From Bacillota bacterium (GTDB taxonomy: Bacteria > Bacillota > Clostridia > Christensenellales > Aristaeellaceae), in NCBI GenBank assembly GCA_023436585.1, contig JAEZIN010000028.1:62001-126000 (forward strand): a DNA stretch of 64,000 nucleotides. The letters are read 5' to 3'. Within the stretch, counting starts at the first letter, position 1; every line of letters starts with the position of its first letter. Under the pieces are notes generated by a model. The model did no database searches. It was not told the origin of the DNA and was given only the letters and a program-made list of their open reading frames with translations. This document shows, piece by piece, positions 23,709-32,635 of this stretch. Both the position numbers and the translations under genes were made by a program.

Positions 23709-24330
23709 AGGGTATGTGGGAATGGTTTTCAGGGGCCTGCGCTTCGGTATGCTTTTGCACCTGGCCGTAGGCCCTATTTGCCTGCTGGTGCTGAACACTT
23801 CCGCCGGGGTGGGATTTGTGCAAACACTTCCGCTGGTGGCGGCCGTGACGCTGGCGGATGCTTTGTATGTGACTTTGTCCTGCCTGGGGGTGGCGGCCAT
23901 CGTGTCAAGACCCCAGGTGAAGGCTGTCATCCGTGCCGTAGGCTGCGCGGTGCTGGTATTATTCGGGGCGGATACGCTGCTGAATGTGTTCGGTGTGCCA
24001 CTTATACCGGGCGTTCGGCTGTTTTCCGATATCTCCGGCGGGAGCCTGTTTGTAAAAGGGCTGCTTTTGACGCTGTCGAACCCCCTGACCATATTGTTCT
24101 GGAGCGGAATGCTCACGGCCAAGGTGATGGAGAACATGTGGGGCAAAGGGGAACTGGCGTCCTTTGCGGCGGGGTGCGTGCTGGCCACGGTGGTGTTTTT
24201 GACTGCGGTGGCTGCTGCCGGGGGAATGCTGGGCGGGGTGATGCCCAAAATAGTGATTACGGTGCTGAATGCCGCGGTGGGGGCCGTATTGATCTATTTC
24301 GGGGTGCGGCTATTGGTCTTGAAGAAATAA
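23701..24330 (+). CDS. LysE/RhtB-family amino acid exporter
   Basis: A 209-residue membrane protein with about six hydrophobic helices. The N-terminal helix contains the family block HLAVGPICLLVLNTSAGVG, and a later NPLTILFWSG matches the NP-motif of helix 4. It should export amino acids or related metabolites. It is translationally coupled to the Lrp-type regulator. Confidence 0.85.
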   Translation: MRKGYVGMVFRGLRFGMLLHLAVGPICLLVLNTSAGVGFVQTLPLVAAVTLADALYVTLSCLGVAAIVSRPQVKAVIRAVGCAVLVLFGADTLLNVFGVPLIPGVRLFSDISGGSLFVKGLLLTLSNPLTILFWSGMLTAKVMENMWGKGELASFAAGCVLATVVFLTAVAAAGGMLGGVMPKIVITVLNAAVGAVLIYFGVRLLVLKK

Positions 24331-24361
24331 ATCCCATATTATGACGGCAATTCAATGCCGT

Positions 24362-24394
24362 GGAAAAGGCCAGTTGAAGCAACTGGCCTTTTCC
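24362..24394. terminator. Bidirectional terminator
   Basis: GGAAAAGGCCAGTTG (24362-24376), loop AAG, CAACTGGCCTTTTCC (24380-24394): a perfect 15-base stem with AAAA/TTTT on both sides. It lies between the convergent LysE and CPBP genes. Confidence 0.85.
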
Positions 24395-24445
24395 GACGAA
24401 TGCCTGTGTAATATAGGCAATGGCGGCCTATCTCTAAAAGCAGGC

Positions 24446-25264
24446 TCAGGATTCCGCCGCCTGTACTTCCTTGGCAGGGGCCGGCTTGCGGACATAGATC
24501 AGGAAGAACAGAACGATGACCGCATACTTGGCGATGTCGGTGACAAGGTTTGCAGTGGGGGTACCTTCAAAAAAGGAACCCATGGCAGACAGGGCGTTGA
24601 CCATGGCGTGGAAGATGATGCAGGGCACGGCACTCTGGGAACGGATATACAATACCGCCGTTACAAGGGACAGGCCGATGACCTGTACGAAAAAGGGCAG
24701 GAACGATGTTTGGTACTGGCTGACACCCTGTATAAAAAACAGCGGGATGTGCCAGCATGCCCAAATGACGCCAACCACAAGCGCGACAAGCACGGTGTTC
24801 TTCTCCTGGTAGCGGTGCACGAGAACGCCGCGCCAGCCAATCTCCTCCAGGCCGCCGCCGATAATCATCTGCAGAAACATCGGGAAAATCATATACCAGG
24901 GTTGAAGGGATTTTGGCTGCAGGCTTTCCCTGAAAAACAACTGCAGAACTCCGATACCCGCAAACTTCATGGCCAGAGCGACAACCACGGGAAGAACATA
25001 CCACAGCAGCGCTGTTTTGAAGTTGAAATACCGCCTGTAATATGCCTTGCGCTCATCTTTGGCGGCGCGCAGGGGCAGCAGCAGCGCGACGATGGTGGGG
25101 CTCAAGCCGCCCAGCAGGTAAAGCAAAAACAAACCGGCGCCTGAGTCGGGCGACTTGTTCATGAGGATCAACGATCCCCAGGTGATCAGCGAAAAAAGAT
25201 ACGTGGAAGCCACAAAGAGAAGGGGTTCACGCTTGCTTCTTTTGTTCACAGCTTTATCCTCCAT
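24446..25264 (-). CDS. CPBP-family intramembrane metalloprotease (CAAX/abortive-infection type)
   Basis: A 272-residue polytopic protein. The CPBP motifs are all present: EEIGWRGVL (EExxxR), ACWHIPLFF (FxxxH region) and HAMVNALSAMGS. The family includes prenyl-protein processing enzymes, bacteriocin self-immunity proteins and Abi proteins; here the role is unknown. The start at 25264 has only a weak ribosome site, and a longer frame exists, so the N-terminus is uncertain. Confidence 0.78.
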   Translation of the reverse strand: MEDKAVNKRSKREPLLFVASTYLFSLITWGSLILMNKSPDSGAGLFLLYLLGGLSPTIVALLLPLRAAKDERKAYYRRYFNFKTALLWYVLPVVVALAMKFAGIGVLQLFFRESLQPKSLQPWYMIFPMFLQMIIGGGLEEIGWRGVLVHRYQEKNTVLVALVVGVIWACWHIPLFFIQGVSQYQTSFLPFFVQVIGLSLVTAVLYIRSQSAVPCIIFHAMVNALSAMGSFFEGTPTANLVTDIAKYAVIVLFFLIYVRKPAPAKEVQAAES

Positions 25265-25379
25265 CGTTTGGCACCGCAATATTTGTATAGCGCGGCTTTC
25301 TGCAAAGAGCAGAGCCAGTATAGCAGGACCTTCGCATGCCCGCAAGGCTACGGGTTGTCATTCGTTGTGCCCGCGTGTC

Positions 25380-26066
25380 CTATTCCTCGGCGAACCGGTA
25401 GCCGACGCCGATTTCGGTGAGTATGAAGCGCGGGTGAAGCGTATCCTTTTCGATTTTGCGGCGCAGGTTTGCCATGAAAACGCGGACGGCCTTGGGATCG
25501 CCTGTTTCACCGTAGCCCCAGATTTCCTTGATGATATAGTTGTGGGTGAGCACTTTGCCCTTGTTGGCAATCAGTAATTGCAAAAGCCGGTATTCCATGG
25601 GCGTTAAATGGACCTCCTTGTCATCCAAGGTGACGCGGTGCTTTTCTTGGTCCATCATGAGGCCCGCGCAATGAAACACGGCGCCTTGGGCGGGCTGCAG
25701 GGTCTTCCTGCGCACCACGCGGATGCGGGCCAGAAGCTCGCCCATGTGAAAAGGCTTAACGATGTAGTCATCCGCGCCGCTGTCCAGGGCGTCGATCTTC
25801 TCCTGCTCCTGGCCCCTGGCGGAGACCACCAGGATGGGCACCTGGGAAAAGGAGCGGATGGTTTTGATGACCTCCAGCCCATCCATGTCCGGCAGGCCAA
25901 GGTCCAGGAGGATCAGGCCGGGGTTGTTGGCGTAGCACAGCGCCAGGCCTTCCTGGGCGGTGGAGGCGATGACCGTTGGATACTGCTCCTTTTTCAGGGA
26001 CAGGGCCATAAAGCCGGCAATATAGCGGTCGTCCTCAATGATGAGGATGGTAAAGTCCTGATCCAT
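25380..26066 (-). CDS. OmpR/PhoB-family response regulator, KdpE-like
   Basis: A 228-residue response regulator. The receiver domain has the acidic pair at IIEDD, phospho-acceptor Asp in LILLDLGLPDMDG (about residue 55), Thr/Ser in LVVSARG and Lys in IVKPF. The C-terminal winged helix has the OmpR pattern (LTPMEYRLLQLLIANKGKVLTH ... VRVFMANLRRKIEKD). KdpE is the closest family by appearance. It follows its sensor kinase by 60 bases and next to it are two potassium-uptake systems, which it may control. Confidence 0.85.
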   Translation of the reverse strand: MDQDFTILIIEDDRYIAGFMALSLKKEQYPTVIASTAQEGLALCYANNPGLILLDLGLPDMDGLEVIKTIRSFSQVPILVVSARGQEQEKIDALDSGADDYIVKPFHMGELLARIRVVRRKTLQPAQGAVFHCAGLMMDQEKHRVTLDDKEVHLTPMEYRLLQLLIANKGKVLTHNYIIKEIWGYGETGDPKAVRVFMANLRRKIEKDTLHPRFILTEIGVGYRFAEE

Positions 26067-26126
26067 GGCGAACCCTTTCTTTTCTTGGCGGTGTGACTTT
26101 CATGAACAAATGGTGCTGGAACACGG

Positions 26127-27536
26127 TCATGCTTTTTCCCTGGGCAGGGTAAAGCGGAACCTGGAGCCGCCTTCCGGCCTGTTTTCGGCCTGAATCGTCC
26201 CGCCGTGGGCGTCGACCACGGCCTGGCAGATGGTCAGGCCTATCCCCAAGCCGCGTTGGCCGTCCTGTACCTTTAAGGTCTTTTGCACAAAACCCTCGAA
26301 CAGCGTGTCCAGTATGCCGGGATCGATGCCGGGGCCGTCGTCACACACCTCAAAGGCCACTTCTTTCTCTGCCGGGGTGACGGTGAGCTCGATGAGGCTG
26401 CCGGGGGGCGTATGCCGTACGGCGTTGTCCAGCAGGTTGATGATAACCTGGGCGATGAGCTTGATATCCATAGGCGCGGTGACCACTTCCTCCGGCAGCT
26501 TCACATTCAAACGCCGGTCCTGCAAAAGCGGCGTGATGTGCTTGACAGCTTCATTCACCGCGTCGTCCACCACCTCATCCACCGTGCGCAGGAAAAGGCG
26601 GCTTTCCTGGATACGCGTCATGCCCAGTATGTTTTCCACAAGGTCGGTCAGCCATATGACTTCCTCATTAATATCCTTGGCCAGCTTTACCTTTTCCGGG
26701 TCGGTCAGCGATTGCATGCTGCCGCTTAAAAGCCCGCTGGCTCCCGCCAGCACGGTGAGCGGGCTGCGAAGGTCGTGGGCCACAGCTCGCAAAAGCGTGC
26801 TGCGCATGCGCTCCCTTTCCATGGCCATGCGAATCTTTTCCTGCTCAGCGTAAGAAGCATCCCTGTCCAGGGCAATGGCCATCTGGGCAGCCACGGCCTT
26901 TAAAAGCAGCTCCTGCTGAAAGGTGAGGGGATGCGGACTATGGGCGTTAATGCTGCCCAGTTTTTTTTGCGCGCCTGTAATGGGCACCGCGTAGAACGTG
27001 CCTGCCGGGGTGGCCGCCTGGGGATAGTTGGTGCCGGAAGAAAGGCTGACGGCGCATGTAAGGCCGGCATGCTCCTTCAGGTAGCCAATCCCCTTCATCG
27101 CGACGGCCGTTTCGCCTGTGACCTGCAAAAAGCCCTCTGTTATCTTCTGCAAAAACTGGGCTGTTCGGGCATTGTTCTCGGAGATTTCCCGCTGCCGGTT
27201 CAGTCTGGAGGTAATGGTGCCGCATACGATGGAAGCGATGAAAAAAACAATCAACAGCATGACATCGCTGGAACTGGAGATAAAGAAGGTATGTACCGGC
27301 TGCGTAAAAAGGAAGTTAAATAAAAACACATGGACAAGGGAAGCCGCAAGGCCGTACAGGTAGCCCGGCGTGGCTACTGTGATAAGCAGCGTACCCAGCA
27401 GGTAGATGGGTACAATGCTTTCCTTATCCAGCCCCGCCTGGGAGGCTAGCAGCGAAACGCAAAGCACGGCCAGCGAAAGGGAGGCACTTTTCAATGTGTT
27501 TCTGATCCAGGGAGGGACGCGGCTGGAATTGGGCAT
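26127..27536 (-). CDS. KdpD C-terminal-half-type sensor histidine kinase
   Basis: 469 residues, about half the size of classical KdpD. It has a four-helix DUF4118 membrane domain (about residues 20-105), a GAF-like segment (about 130-240), a HisKA dimerisation helix with the phospho-acceptor His in AVAHDLRSPL, and a HATPase domain with NLLDNAVRH, CDDGPGID and GLGIGLTI. The N-terminal KdpD cytoplasmic and universal-stress-protein domains are absent. GGAGG precedes the ATG at 27536; the frame continues upstream through the trk promoter region but is non-coding there. No kdpFABC is in the window, so the target is probably the adjacent trk/ktr genes. Confidence 0.85.
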   Translation of the reverse strand: MPNSSRVPPWIRNTLKSASLSLAVLCVSLLASQAGLDKESIVPIYLLGTLLITVATPGYLYGLAASLVHVFLFNFLFTQPVHTFFISSSSDVMLLIVFFIASIVCGTITSRLNRQREISENNARTAQFLQKITEGFLQVTGETAVAMKGIGYLKEHAGLTCAVSLSSGTNYPQAATPAGTFYAVPITGAQKKLGSINAHSPHPLTFQQELLLKAVAAQMAIALDRDASYAEQEKIRMAMERERMRSTLLRAVAHDLRSPLTVLAGASGLLSGSMQSLTDPEKVKLAKDINEEVIWLTDLVENILGMTRIQESRLFLRTVDEVVDDAVNEAVKHITPLLQDRRLNVKLPEEVVTAPMDIKLIAQVIINLLDNAVRHTPPGSLIELTVTPAEKEVAFEVCDDGPGIDPGILDTLFEGFVQKTLKVQDGQRGLGIGLTICQAVVDAHGGTIQAENRPEGGSRFRFTLPREKA

Positions 27537-27673
27537 CAAAGGACCTCCTTTTCCAATGAATATACCACAAATAGGTAGCGTTGTTAAGTGGCGAGGCATG
27601 GCATGCAAGGAAAGCGGCACGGCGCAGTGGACCTGATTGTCGAAAAACCTGTTCTTTTCATTTTTACGGACTG

Positions 27674-27682
27674 TGATATAAT
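27674..27682 (+). promoter_or_regulatory. Extended -10 element of the trkA-trkH operon
   Basis: TGATATAAT gives a TGn extended -10 with perfect TATAAT, 42 bases before the start codon. No good -35 is seen, as is usual for extended -10 promoters. Confidence 0.6.
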
Positions 27683-27723
27683 ATGCTGGTAATTCAATCA
27701 TCGTGAAAACGGAGGCATCCCAT

Positions 27724-29103
27724 ATGCGGATTATGGTGGTTGGCGATGGCAAGGTGGGCCACACCCTGGCGGAGAATCTGGCCAGGGAGGGGCATGATGT
27801 GACCATTGTCGACCGCAGTGACAATGCATTGCAAAAGAGTATGGATACGCTGGATGTTTTATGCGTGAAAGGCAACGGGGCCAATATCCGCACTCTGATG
27901 GAAGCGGATGTCGACAAGGCGGATATGGTGATTGCAGCCACCGCGACAGACGAGATCAATATGCTCTGCTGCCTGTCGGCCAAGCAGCTCGGCGCCAAAT
28001 ATGCCATCGCACGGATACGGGATCCGGAGTACAATGAAAGCTTATTGCTGTTTCAGAAGGTGCTGGGCATTGATATGGCCATCAATCCTGAGCGGGCCAC
28101 GGCATTGGAAATCAGCCGCCTTTTGCGCTACCCCTTCGCGGACAATATTGAGAGTTTTGCCAGGGGCCGGGTGGAGATGGTGGAATTCCGGGCCCAGGAG
28201 AAGGATGCAGTCGTCGGCTGCCCCATCCGCGATCTTGGGAAAAAGCTTCGCAATCTGCCCCAGGTGCTTTATTGCGCGGTGGAGCGGGACGGCGATGTCA
28301 TCATACCTAACGGCGACTTTGTGATCCGGCCAGGCGATGAGGTCTATGTGGCCTCCGACATGGTCACCATCACGGCCTTTTTCAAATATTTGGGCAAAAA
28401 CACATTATCCGTGCGCAATGTAATGCTTTTGGGCGGCGGGCGAATCAGCTACTACTTGGCCAAGATGATCGTGCCGATGGGCATCAAGGTGACGATTATC
28501 GAAATCAAGCCGGAAAAGGCGCGCCAGTTGAGCGAGCAATTGCCCGAGGTGAATATTGTCTGCGGCGACGGCACCGACCAGGAGCTGCTTACGCAGGAAG
28601 GCCTTTTCACCATGGATGCCTTTGTGGCCCTTTGCGACAGGGATGAGGAAAACCTGATGGCCGGGCTGTATGCTGTGACCCATGGGGTCGGCAAGGTCAT
28701 CGTTAAAAACAACCGGGTGAATTACACAGATATCATCAAGACCATGGGCTTGGGTTCCATCATCAGCCCCAAACTGATCACCTGCGACACCATTTTGCGC
28801 TATGTACGGGCCAGGGCCAGCGGCCAGGGGACCGCGGTAGAAAAGATATACCGCATCATGGAGGGCAAGGCCGAGGCGCTGGAGTTTATTGCCGAGGCCG
28901 GCGCGCCGTATGTGGGCGTGCCCATCAAAAAGCTGGTGATACGCGAAAACGCACTGGTGGCTGTTTTGTTCAGGCAAGGAAAAGTCATCATACCCTTTGG
29001 CAATGACCGTATCGAAGCCGGGGACAGTGTGGTTGTTGTGACAAAAGGAAACGGTATAGGCAGTCTCGGTGAGGTTTTATCCGTCCGGGAGGAAGGGGTA
29101 TGA
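27724..29103 (+). CDS. trkA: TrkA, cytosolic potassium-uptake regulatory subunit
   Basis: A 459-residue full-length TrkA with two tandem RCK units. Each RCK_N domain opens with an NAD(H)-type fingerprint: VVGDGKVGHTLAENL near residue 4 and LLGGGRISYYLAKMI near residue 232. Each is followed by an RCK_C (TrkA_C) domain. The ATG at 27724 lies seven bases after GGAGG; the GTG at 27703 would leave no room for the site. It overlaps trkH by four bases (ATGA). It gates the TrkH pore in response to nucleotides. Confidence 0.9.
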   Translation: MRIMVVGDGKVGHTLAENLAREGHDVTIVDRSDNALQKSMDTLDVLCVKGNGANIRTLMEADVDKADMVIAATATDEINMLCCLSAKQLGAKYAIARIRDPEYNESLLLFQKVLGIDMAINPERATALEISRLLRYPFADNIESFARGRVEMVEFRAQEKDAVVGCPIRDLGKKLRNLPQVLYCAVERDGDVIIPNGDFVIRPGDEVYVASDMVTITAFFKYLGKNTLSVRNVMLLGGGRISYYLAKMIVPMGIKVTIIEIKPEKARQLSEQLPEVNIVCGDGTDQELLTQEGLFTMDAFVALCDRDEENLMAGLYAVTHGVGKVIVKNNRVNYTDIIKTMGLGSIISPKLITCDTILRYVRARASGQGTAVEKIYRIMEGKAEALEFIAEAGAPYVGVPIKKLVIRENALVAVLFRQGKVIIPFGNDRIEAGDSVVVVTKGNGIGSLGEVLSVREEGV

Positions 29104-30551
29104 ACAAGCGTCTTCTATTGAACGTGCTTGGCAAGATACTTGTTATTGAAGCCGGTGCCATGGCACTTTGTCTTGCAGTATCCCTGTACTACAGGGATGG
29201 GGATACGTGGGCTCTTGTGAACTCCATCCTCCTGCTTCTTGTTGCGGGGCTGCCCATGTGGCTTTTATCTAGGCCCAGGGATATGAACATGCGCGCGAGG
29301 GAGGGTGTTGTGGCCGTGGCGGGCTCCTGGGTGCTCATCAGCCTTTTCGGCAGCCTCCCCTTCGTGTTTTCCGGCCTGATCCCCGATTTGCCCTCAGCCA
29401 TCTTTGAATGCGCCAGCGGTTTCACTACCACCGGCGCAACGGTGCTGATCGATTTCCCAGACAAAGACTTCCGGGGCGTATTCTTCTGGCGCAGCTTCAC
29501 CCACTGGATAGGTGGCATGGGCATACTGGTGCTGACACTGGCCATACTGCCCACCATGTCGGGCCGCACCTCCCACCTGGTTCAGGCTGAAAGCCCCGGG
29601 CCTAGCTTATCCAAGCTTGTACCGAAAATGGGCGATACGGCCAAGATATTGTACTTGATTTATACGGTGCTCACCGCGGTCCTTGTACTGCTGCTGGTGC
29701 TCTCTGGCATGGGTTTGTACGACGCGGCGATTCACGCCTTCGGCACGGCAGGCACGGGTGGTTTCAGCAACTATGGGACCAGTGTAGGGCACTTCAAAAG
29801 CCCGCTGATTGACGGCATCATAACCGTGTTTATGCTGGTATTCGGCGCGAACTTCGCGGTGTATTACAAGGTGGTCAGAGGCTCCTGGCGGGAGGTGCTG
29901 CACAGTGAAGAACTGCGTATCTACTTGTTCATCGCGGGGGTATCCACGCTGCTGATTGCCATCAACATACTGCCCCGGTACGGCAATTTCTTTCAGGCGC
30001 TCAGGTACGGTAGCTTTCAAGCATCCAGCATCATGACGACCACTGGATATGCCACCACGGATTTTAACCTTTGGCCCCAACTGAGCCGGATGATCCTTGT
30101 GCTGTTGATGTTTATCGGTGCCTGCGCCGGGTCCACCGCCGGCGGATTGAAGGTGGTCCGCGCCATACTGCTTGGAAAAATGAGCCTGCGCCAGATCAGG
30201 CAGACCTTCAAGCCACGCAAGGTGGAGGTTGTGCGCATTGAAGGCAAAGCGGTGGAGGAGGATATGCTCGGCCAGGTAGCCGTATTCTTCTTCGCATACA
30301 TTCTGCTTCTTCTTTTTGGTACGCTTTTGATATCTCTGGATAACCTGTATGATATAGAAACGAACTTTACCGCTACCCTCACCTGCATCTCCAACGTGGG
30401 TCCGGGCCTTGGCGCGGTGGGCCCTATGGGCAATTTCGCCGGGTACAGCGGGTTTTCCAAGATTGTGCTGTCGGTAATCATGCTGGCTGGGCGATTGGAG
30501 CTTTTTCCGATCTTTGTTCTGTTCTACCCGGCGGTTTGGAAAAAGCAATAG
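29100..30551 (+). CDS. trkH: TrkH, potassium-translocating pore subunit
   Basis: A 483-residue membrane protein of the Trk/Ktr/HKT superfamily. All four selectivity-filter loops are visible: TTTGATV, TAGTGGFS, TTTGYA and SNVGPG. It should import potassium in complex with TrkA, to which it is translationally coupled. The operon ends at a terminator shared with the convergent ktr operon. Confidence 0.9.
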   Translation: MNKRLLLNVLGKILVIEAGAMALCLAVSLYYRDGDTWALVNSILLLLVAGLPMWLLSRPRDMNMRAREGVVAVAGSWVLISLFGSLPFVFSGLIPDLPSAIFECASGFTTTGATVLIDFPDKDFRGVFFWRSFTHWIGGMGILVLTLAILPTMSGRTSHLVQAESPGPSLSKLVPKMGDTAKILYLIYTVLTAVLVLLLVLSGMGLYDAAIHAFGTAGTGGFSNYGTSVGHFKSPLIDGIITVFMLVFGANFAVYYKVVRGSWREVLHSEELRIYLFIAGVSTLLIAINILPRYGNFFQALRYGSFQASSIMTTTGYATTDFNLWPQLSRMILVLLMFIGACAGSTAGGLKVVRAILLGKMSLRQIRQTFKPRKVEVVRIEGKAVEEDMLGQVAVFFFAYILLLLFGTLLISLDNLYDIETNFTATLTCISNVGPGLGAVGPMGNFAGYSGFSKIVLSVIMLAGRLELFPIFVLFYPAVWKKQ

Positions 30552-30566
30552 TTGTCATAAAAAAGT

Positions 30567-30600
30567 GCGGGGAGCTCCTTTGCAAAGGAAGCCCCCGCAT
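30567..30600. terminator. Bidirectional terminator between trkH and the ktr operon
   Basis: TGCGGGG-A-GCTCCTTTGC pairs with GCAAAGGA-AGC-CCCCGCA, with A-rich and T-rich flanks (AAAAAA before, TTTT after). Confidence 0.75.
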
Positions 30601-30622
30601 TTTATCTGCGTATGGACGCAGG

Positions 30623-31273
30623 TCACGTCTTGTTCAACAGCTTGACTACGTCTTTTTTGCTGCCGGCGATGATGAGATGATCGCCTTCGGTAAACACATA
30701 GCCCGCTTCAGGCGTTTGGGATATGCCGTTGCGGCCCTTGATGGCGATGATGCCTACCCTGTACTCGGTACGCACGGCCATTTCGCGGATACTCTTCCCG
30801 ATCCAGCCACGAAGCGGCGGCATTTCCGCAATGCAGTAATCCTCGGCCCATTCGATATAGTCAAAAGCATGGCCTGCGCTGTGGCGTATGGCGGTACGTG
30901 TGGCCACCTCTTTTTCCGGGTAGATCACTTCATCCGCACCGTTGCGCAAAAGAAACTTGGCATGTATATCCCGGTCGGCCTTGGCGATCACCCGGGCAGC
31001 GCCCATTTCCTTCAAAAGGGATGTAATCTCCAGCGAAGACTGGAAATGGCTGCCGATGCATACAAAGCAAATATCAAAATTGCGCACGCCCAGCGTCTCC
31101 AGCACCCGCTGATCAGTACAGTCGCCGATCTGGGCGGAGGTGACCATGGGGGCCAGTGCATTCACGCGTTCTTCGTCTGAGTCTACCACCATGACTTCGT
31201 CCCGGAGCTCGGCAAATTTTAAAGCCAAATGCCGGCCAAACCGCCCCAGGCCAATCACCAGAATGGATTTCAT
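30623..31273 (-). CDS. ktrA: KtrA-type potassium channel regulatory subunit (single RCK)
   Basis: A 216-residue protein with one RCK_N domain (VIGLGRFGRHLALKF, residues 5-19, with acidic D32/S33-type end VDSDEE) and one RCK_C domain (RGWIGKSIREMAVRTEY ... GDHLIIAGS). This is the KtrA/KtrC layout, binding ATP/ADP and often c-di-AMP through RCK_C. It lies 12 bases after the KtrB gene in the same operon. Confidence 0.87.
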   Translation of the reverse strand: MKSILVIGLGRFGRHLALKFAELRDEVMVVDSDEERVNALAPMVTSAQIGDCTDQRVLETLGVRNFDICFVCIGSHFQSSLEITSLLKEMGAARVIAKADRDIHAKFLLRNGADEVIYPEKEVATRTAIRHSAGHAFDYIEWAEDYCIAEMPPLRGWIGKSIREMAVRTEYRVGIIAIKGRNGISQTPEAGYVFTEGDHLIIAGSKKDVVKLLNKT

Positions 31274-31285
31274 AATTCCTACTCC

Positions 31286-32635
31286 TTATCCTACGATCAG
31301 TTTGTCGATGGGCTTCTTGGTATTCAGGCCAATCTGCTGGTGGGTGACGGCCATCAGCACCGATATGGCGCCGACGCGGCCCAGGTACACCAGCAGGGAT
31401 ATGATTATCTTGGCGGCAGTGTTCAGCGTCGGGGTGATACCGGTGGTCAGGCCAACGGTGCTCAGTGCTGAAACCACCTCAAAGGCCACATCCTCCATCA
31501 CAAAGGGCTGCATGGCCACCATGGCCATGACCGCTATCAGCGCAGTCAGGATGTATATGGTGGCGATGGTGAAGGCCTTGCGGGCGATGCCCGTATCCAG
31601 CCGCCTGTCCATATAGTTGACATCCTCCTGGCCCTTGACGAAGGAGAAGGAGGCCAGGAGCAGCACCAGCACCGTGGTGGTCTTCATGCCGCCGGCGGTG
31701 GAGCCGGGGCTGCCGCCGATGGCCATCAAAAGGATGATCAGCAGTTTCCCGCCGCCGGTGAGGCCGTTCATGCTAACGGTGTTGAAGCCTGCGGTACGCG
31801 GTGTGACAGACTGGAAAAAGCTGGCCAGTATTCTTGTGCCAAGGGGCAGGCCCTTTAAAGAGTTGTCCCGTTCCAGGAAAAAGAACAGCGCTGCGCCGCC
31901 TACGATCAGTATTGTGGTAAAGATAAGCACCGCTCTGGCGTGCAGGCTCATGCGGGAAAAGCGGAAGCGCTTGGTGTACAAATCTTCCCACACCACAAAG
32001 CCCAGGCCGCCGATTACGATCAAAGCCATGATGACCACGTTCACCAGTACGTCGCCCTGGTAGTGCACCAGGGAGGAAAAGGGGCCGAAGCGGCCCATGA
32101 TGTCAAAGCCCGCGTTGCAGAAGGCGGATATGGAATGCCAGATGCCGTAATAAATGCCCGTCGTCCAGCCCATTTCGGGTATGAAGCGAATGGCCAGCAG
32201 AATCGCCCCGGCAGTCTCCAATATGGCGGTACCGATGAGCACGTGCTTTAAAATGCGCACGATGCCGCCCACCTGCAAAGTGCCGATGGACTCTTTCATG
32301 ATGCCCCGCTCCATCAGGCCGATGCGGCGGCCTATAAACATGGAAAACATGGTGGCCACCGTCATAAAGCCCAGGCCGCCCACCTGAATTAGGAGAATGA
32401 TGACCGTTTGGCCAAACAGCGTGAACTGGGTGTAGGTGTCGTAGACGATCAGCCCAGTGACGCACGTGGCGGAGGAGGCGGTGAAGATGGCATTGATCCA
32501 CGGGATGGGCACACGGTCGCGGGAGGCGATGGGCAGGCGCAAAAGCGTCGCACCCAGCAGTATCACCAGCAGAAAGCCAAGTGCCAGCACCTGGCCTTCA
32601 TTGATTTTCCGCCTGTCAAGCATGCGGATGGACAT
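31286..32635 (-). CDS. ktrB: KtrB-type potassium (Na+-dependent) uptake pore
   Basis: A 449-residue Trk/Ktr-superfamily pore. The filter loops are SATCVTG, CNAGF, RTAGF and STVGLTTG, the set typical of KtrB. It is preceded by a short RCK-like membrane-anchored protein gene, which it overlaps by 20 bases, and followed by ktrA. The start at 32635 has GGAG upstream; an ATG four codons later is possible. Confidence 0.88.
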   Translation of the reverse strand: MSIRMLDRRKINEGQVLALGFLLVILLGATLLRLPIASRDRVPIPWINAIFTASSATCVTGLIVYDTYTQFTLFGQTVIILLIQVGGLGFMTVATMFSMFIGRRIGLMERGIMKESIGTLQVGGIVRILKHVLIGTAILETAGAILLAIRFIPEMGWTTGIYYGIWHSISAFCNAGFDIMGRFGPFSSLVHYQGDVLVNVVIMALIVIGGLGFVVWEDLYTKRFRFSRMSLHARAVLIFTTILIVGGAALFFFLERDNSLKGLPLGTRILASFFQSVTPRTAGFNTVSMNGLTGGGKLLIILLMAIGGSPGSTAGGMKTTTVLVLLLASFSFVKGQEDVNYMDRRLDTGIARKAFTIATIYILTALIAVMAMVAMQPFVMEDVAFEVVSALSTVGLTTGITPTLNTAAKIIISLLVYLGRVGAISVLMAVTHQQIGLNTKKPIDKLIVG

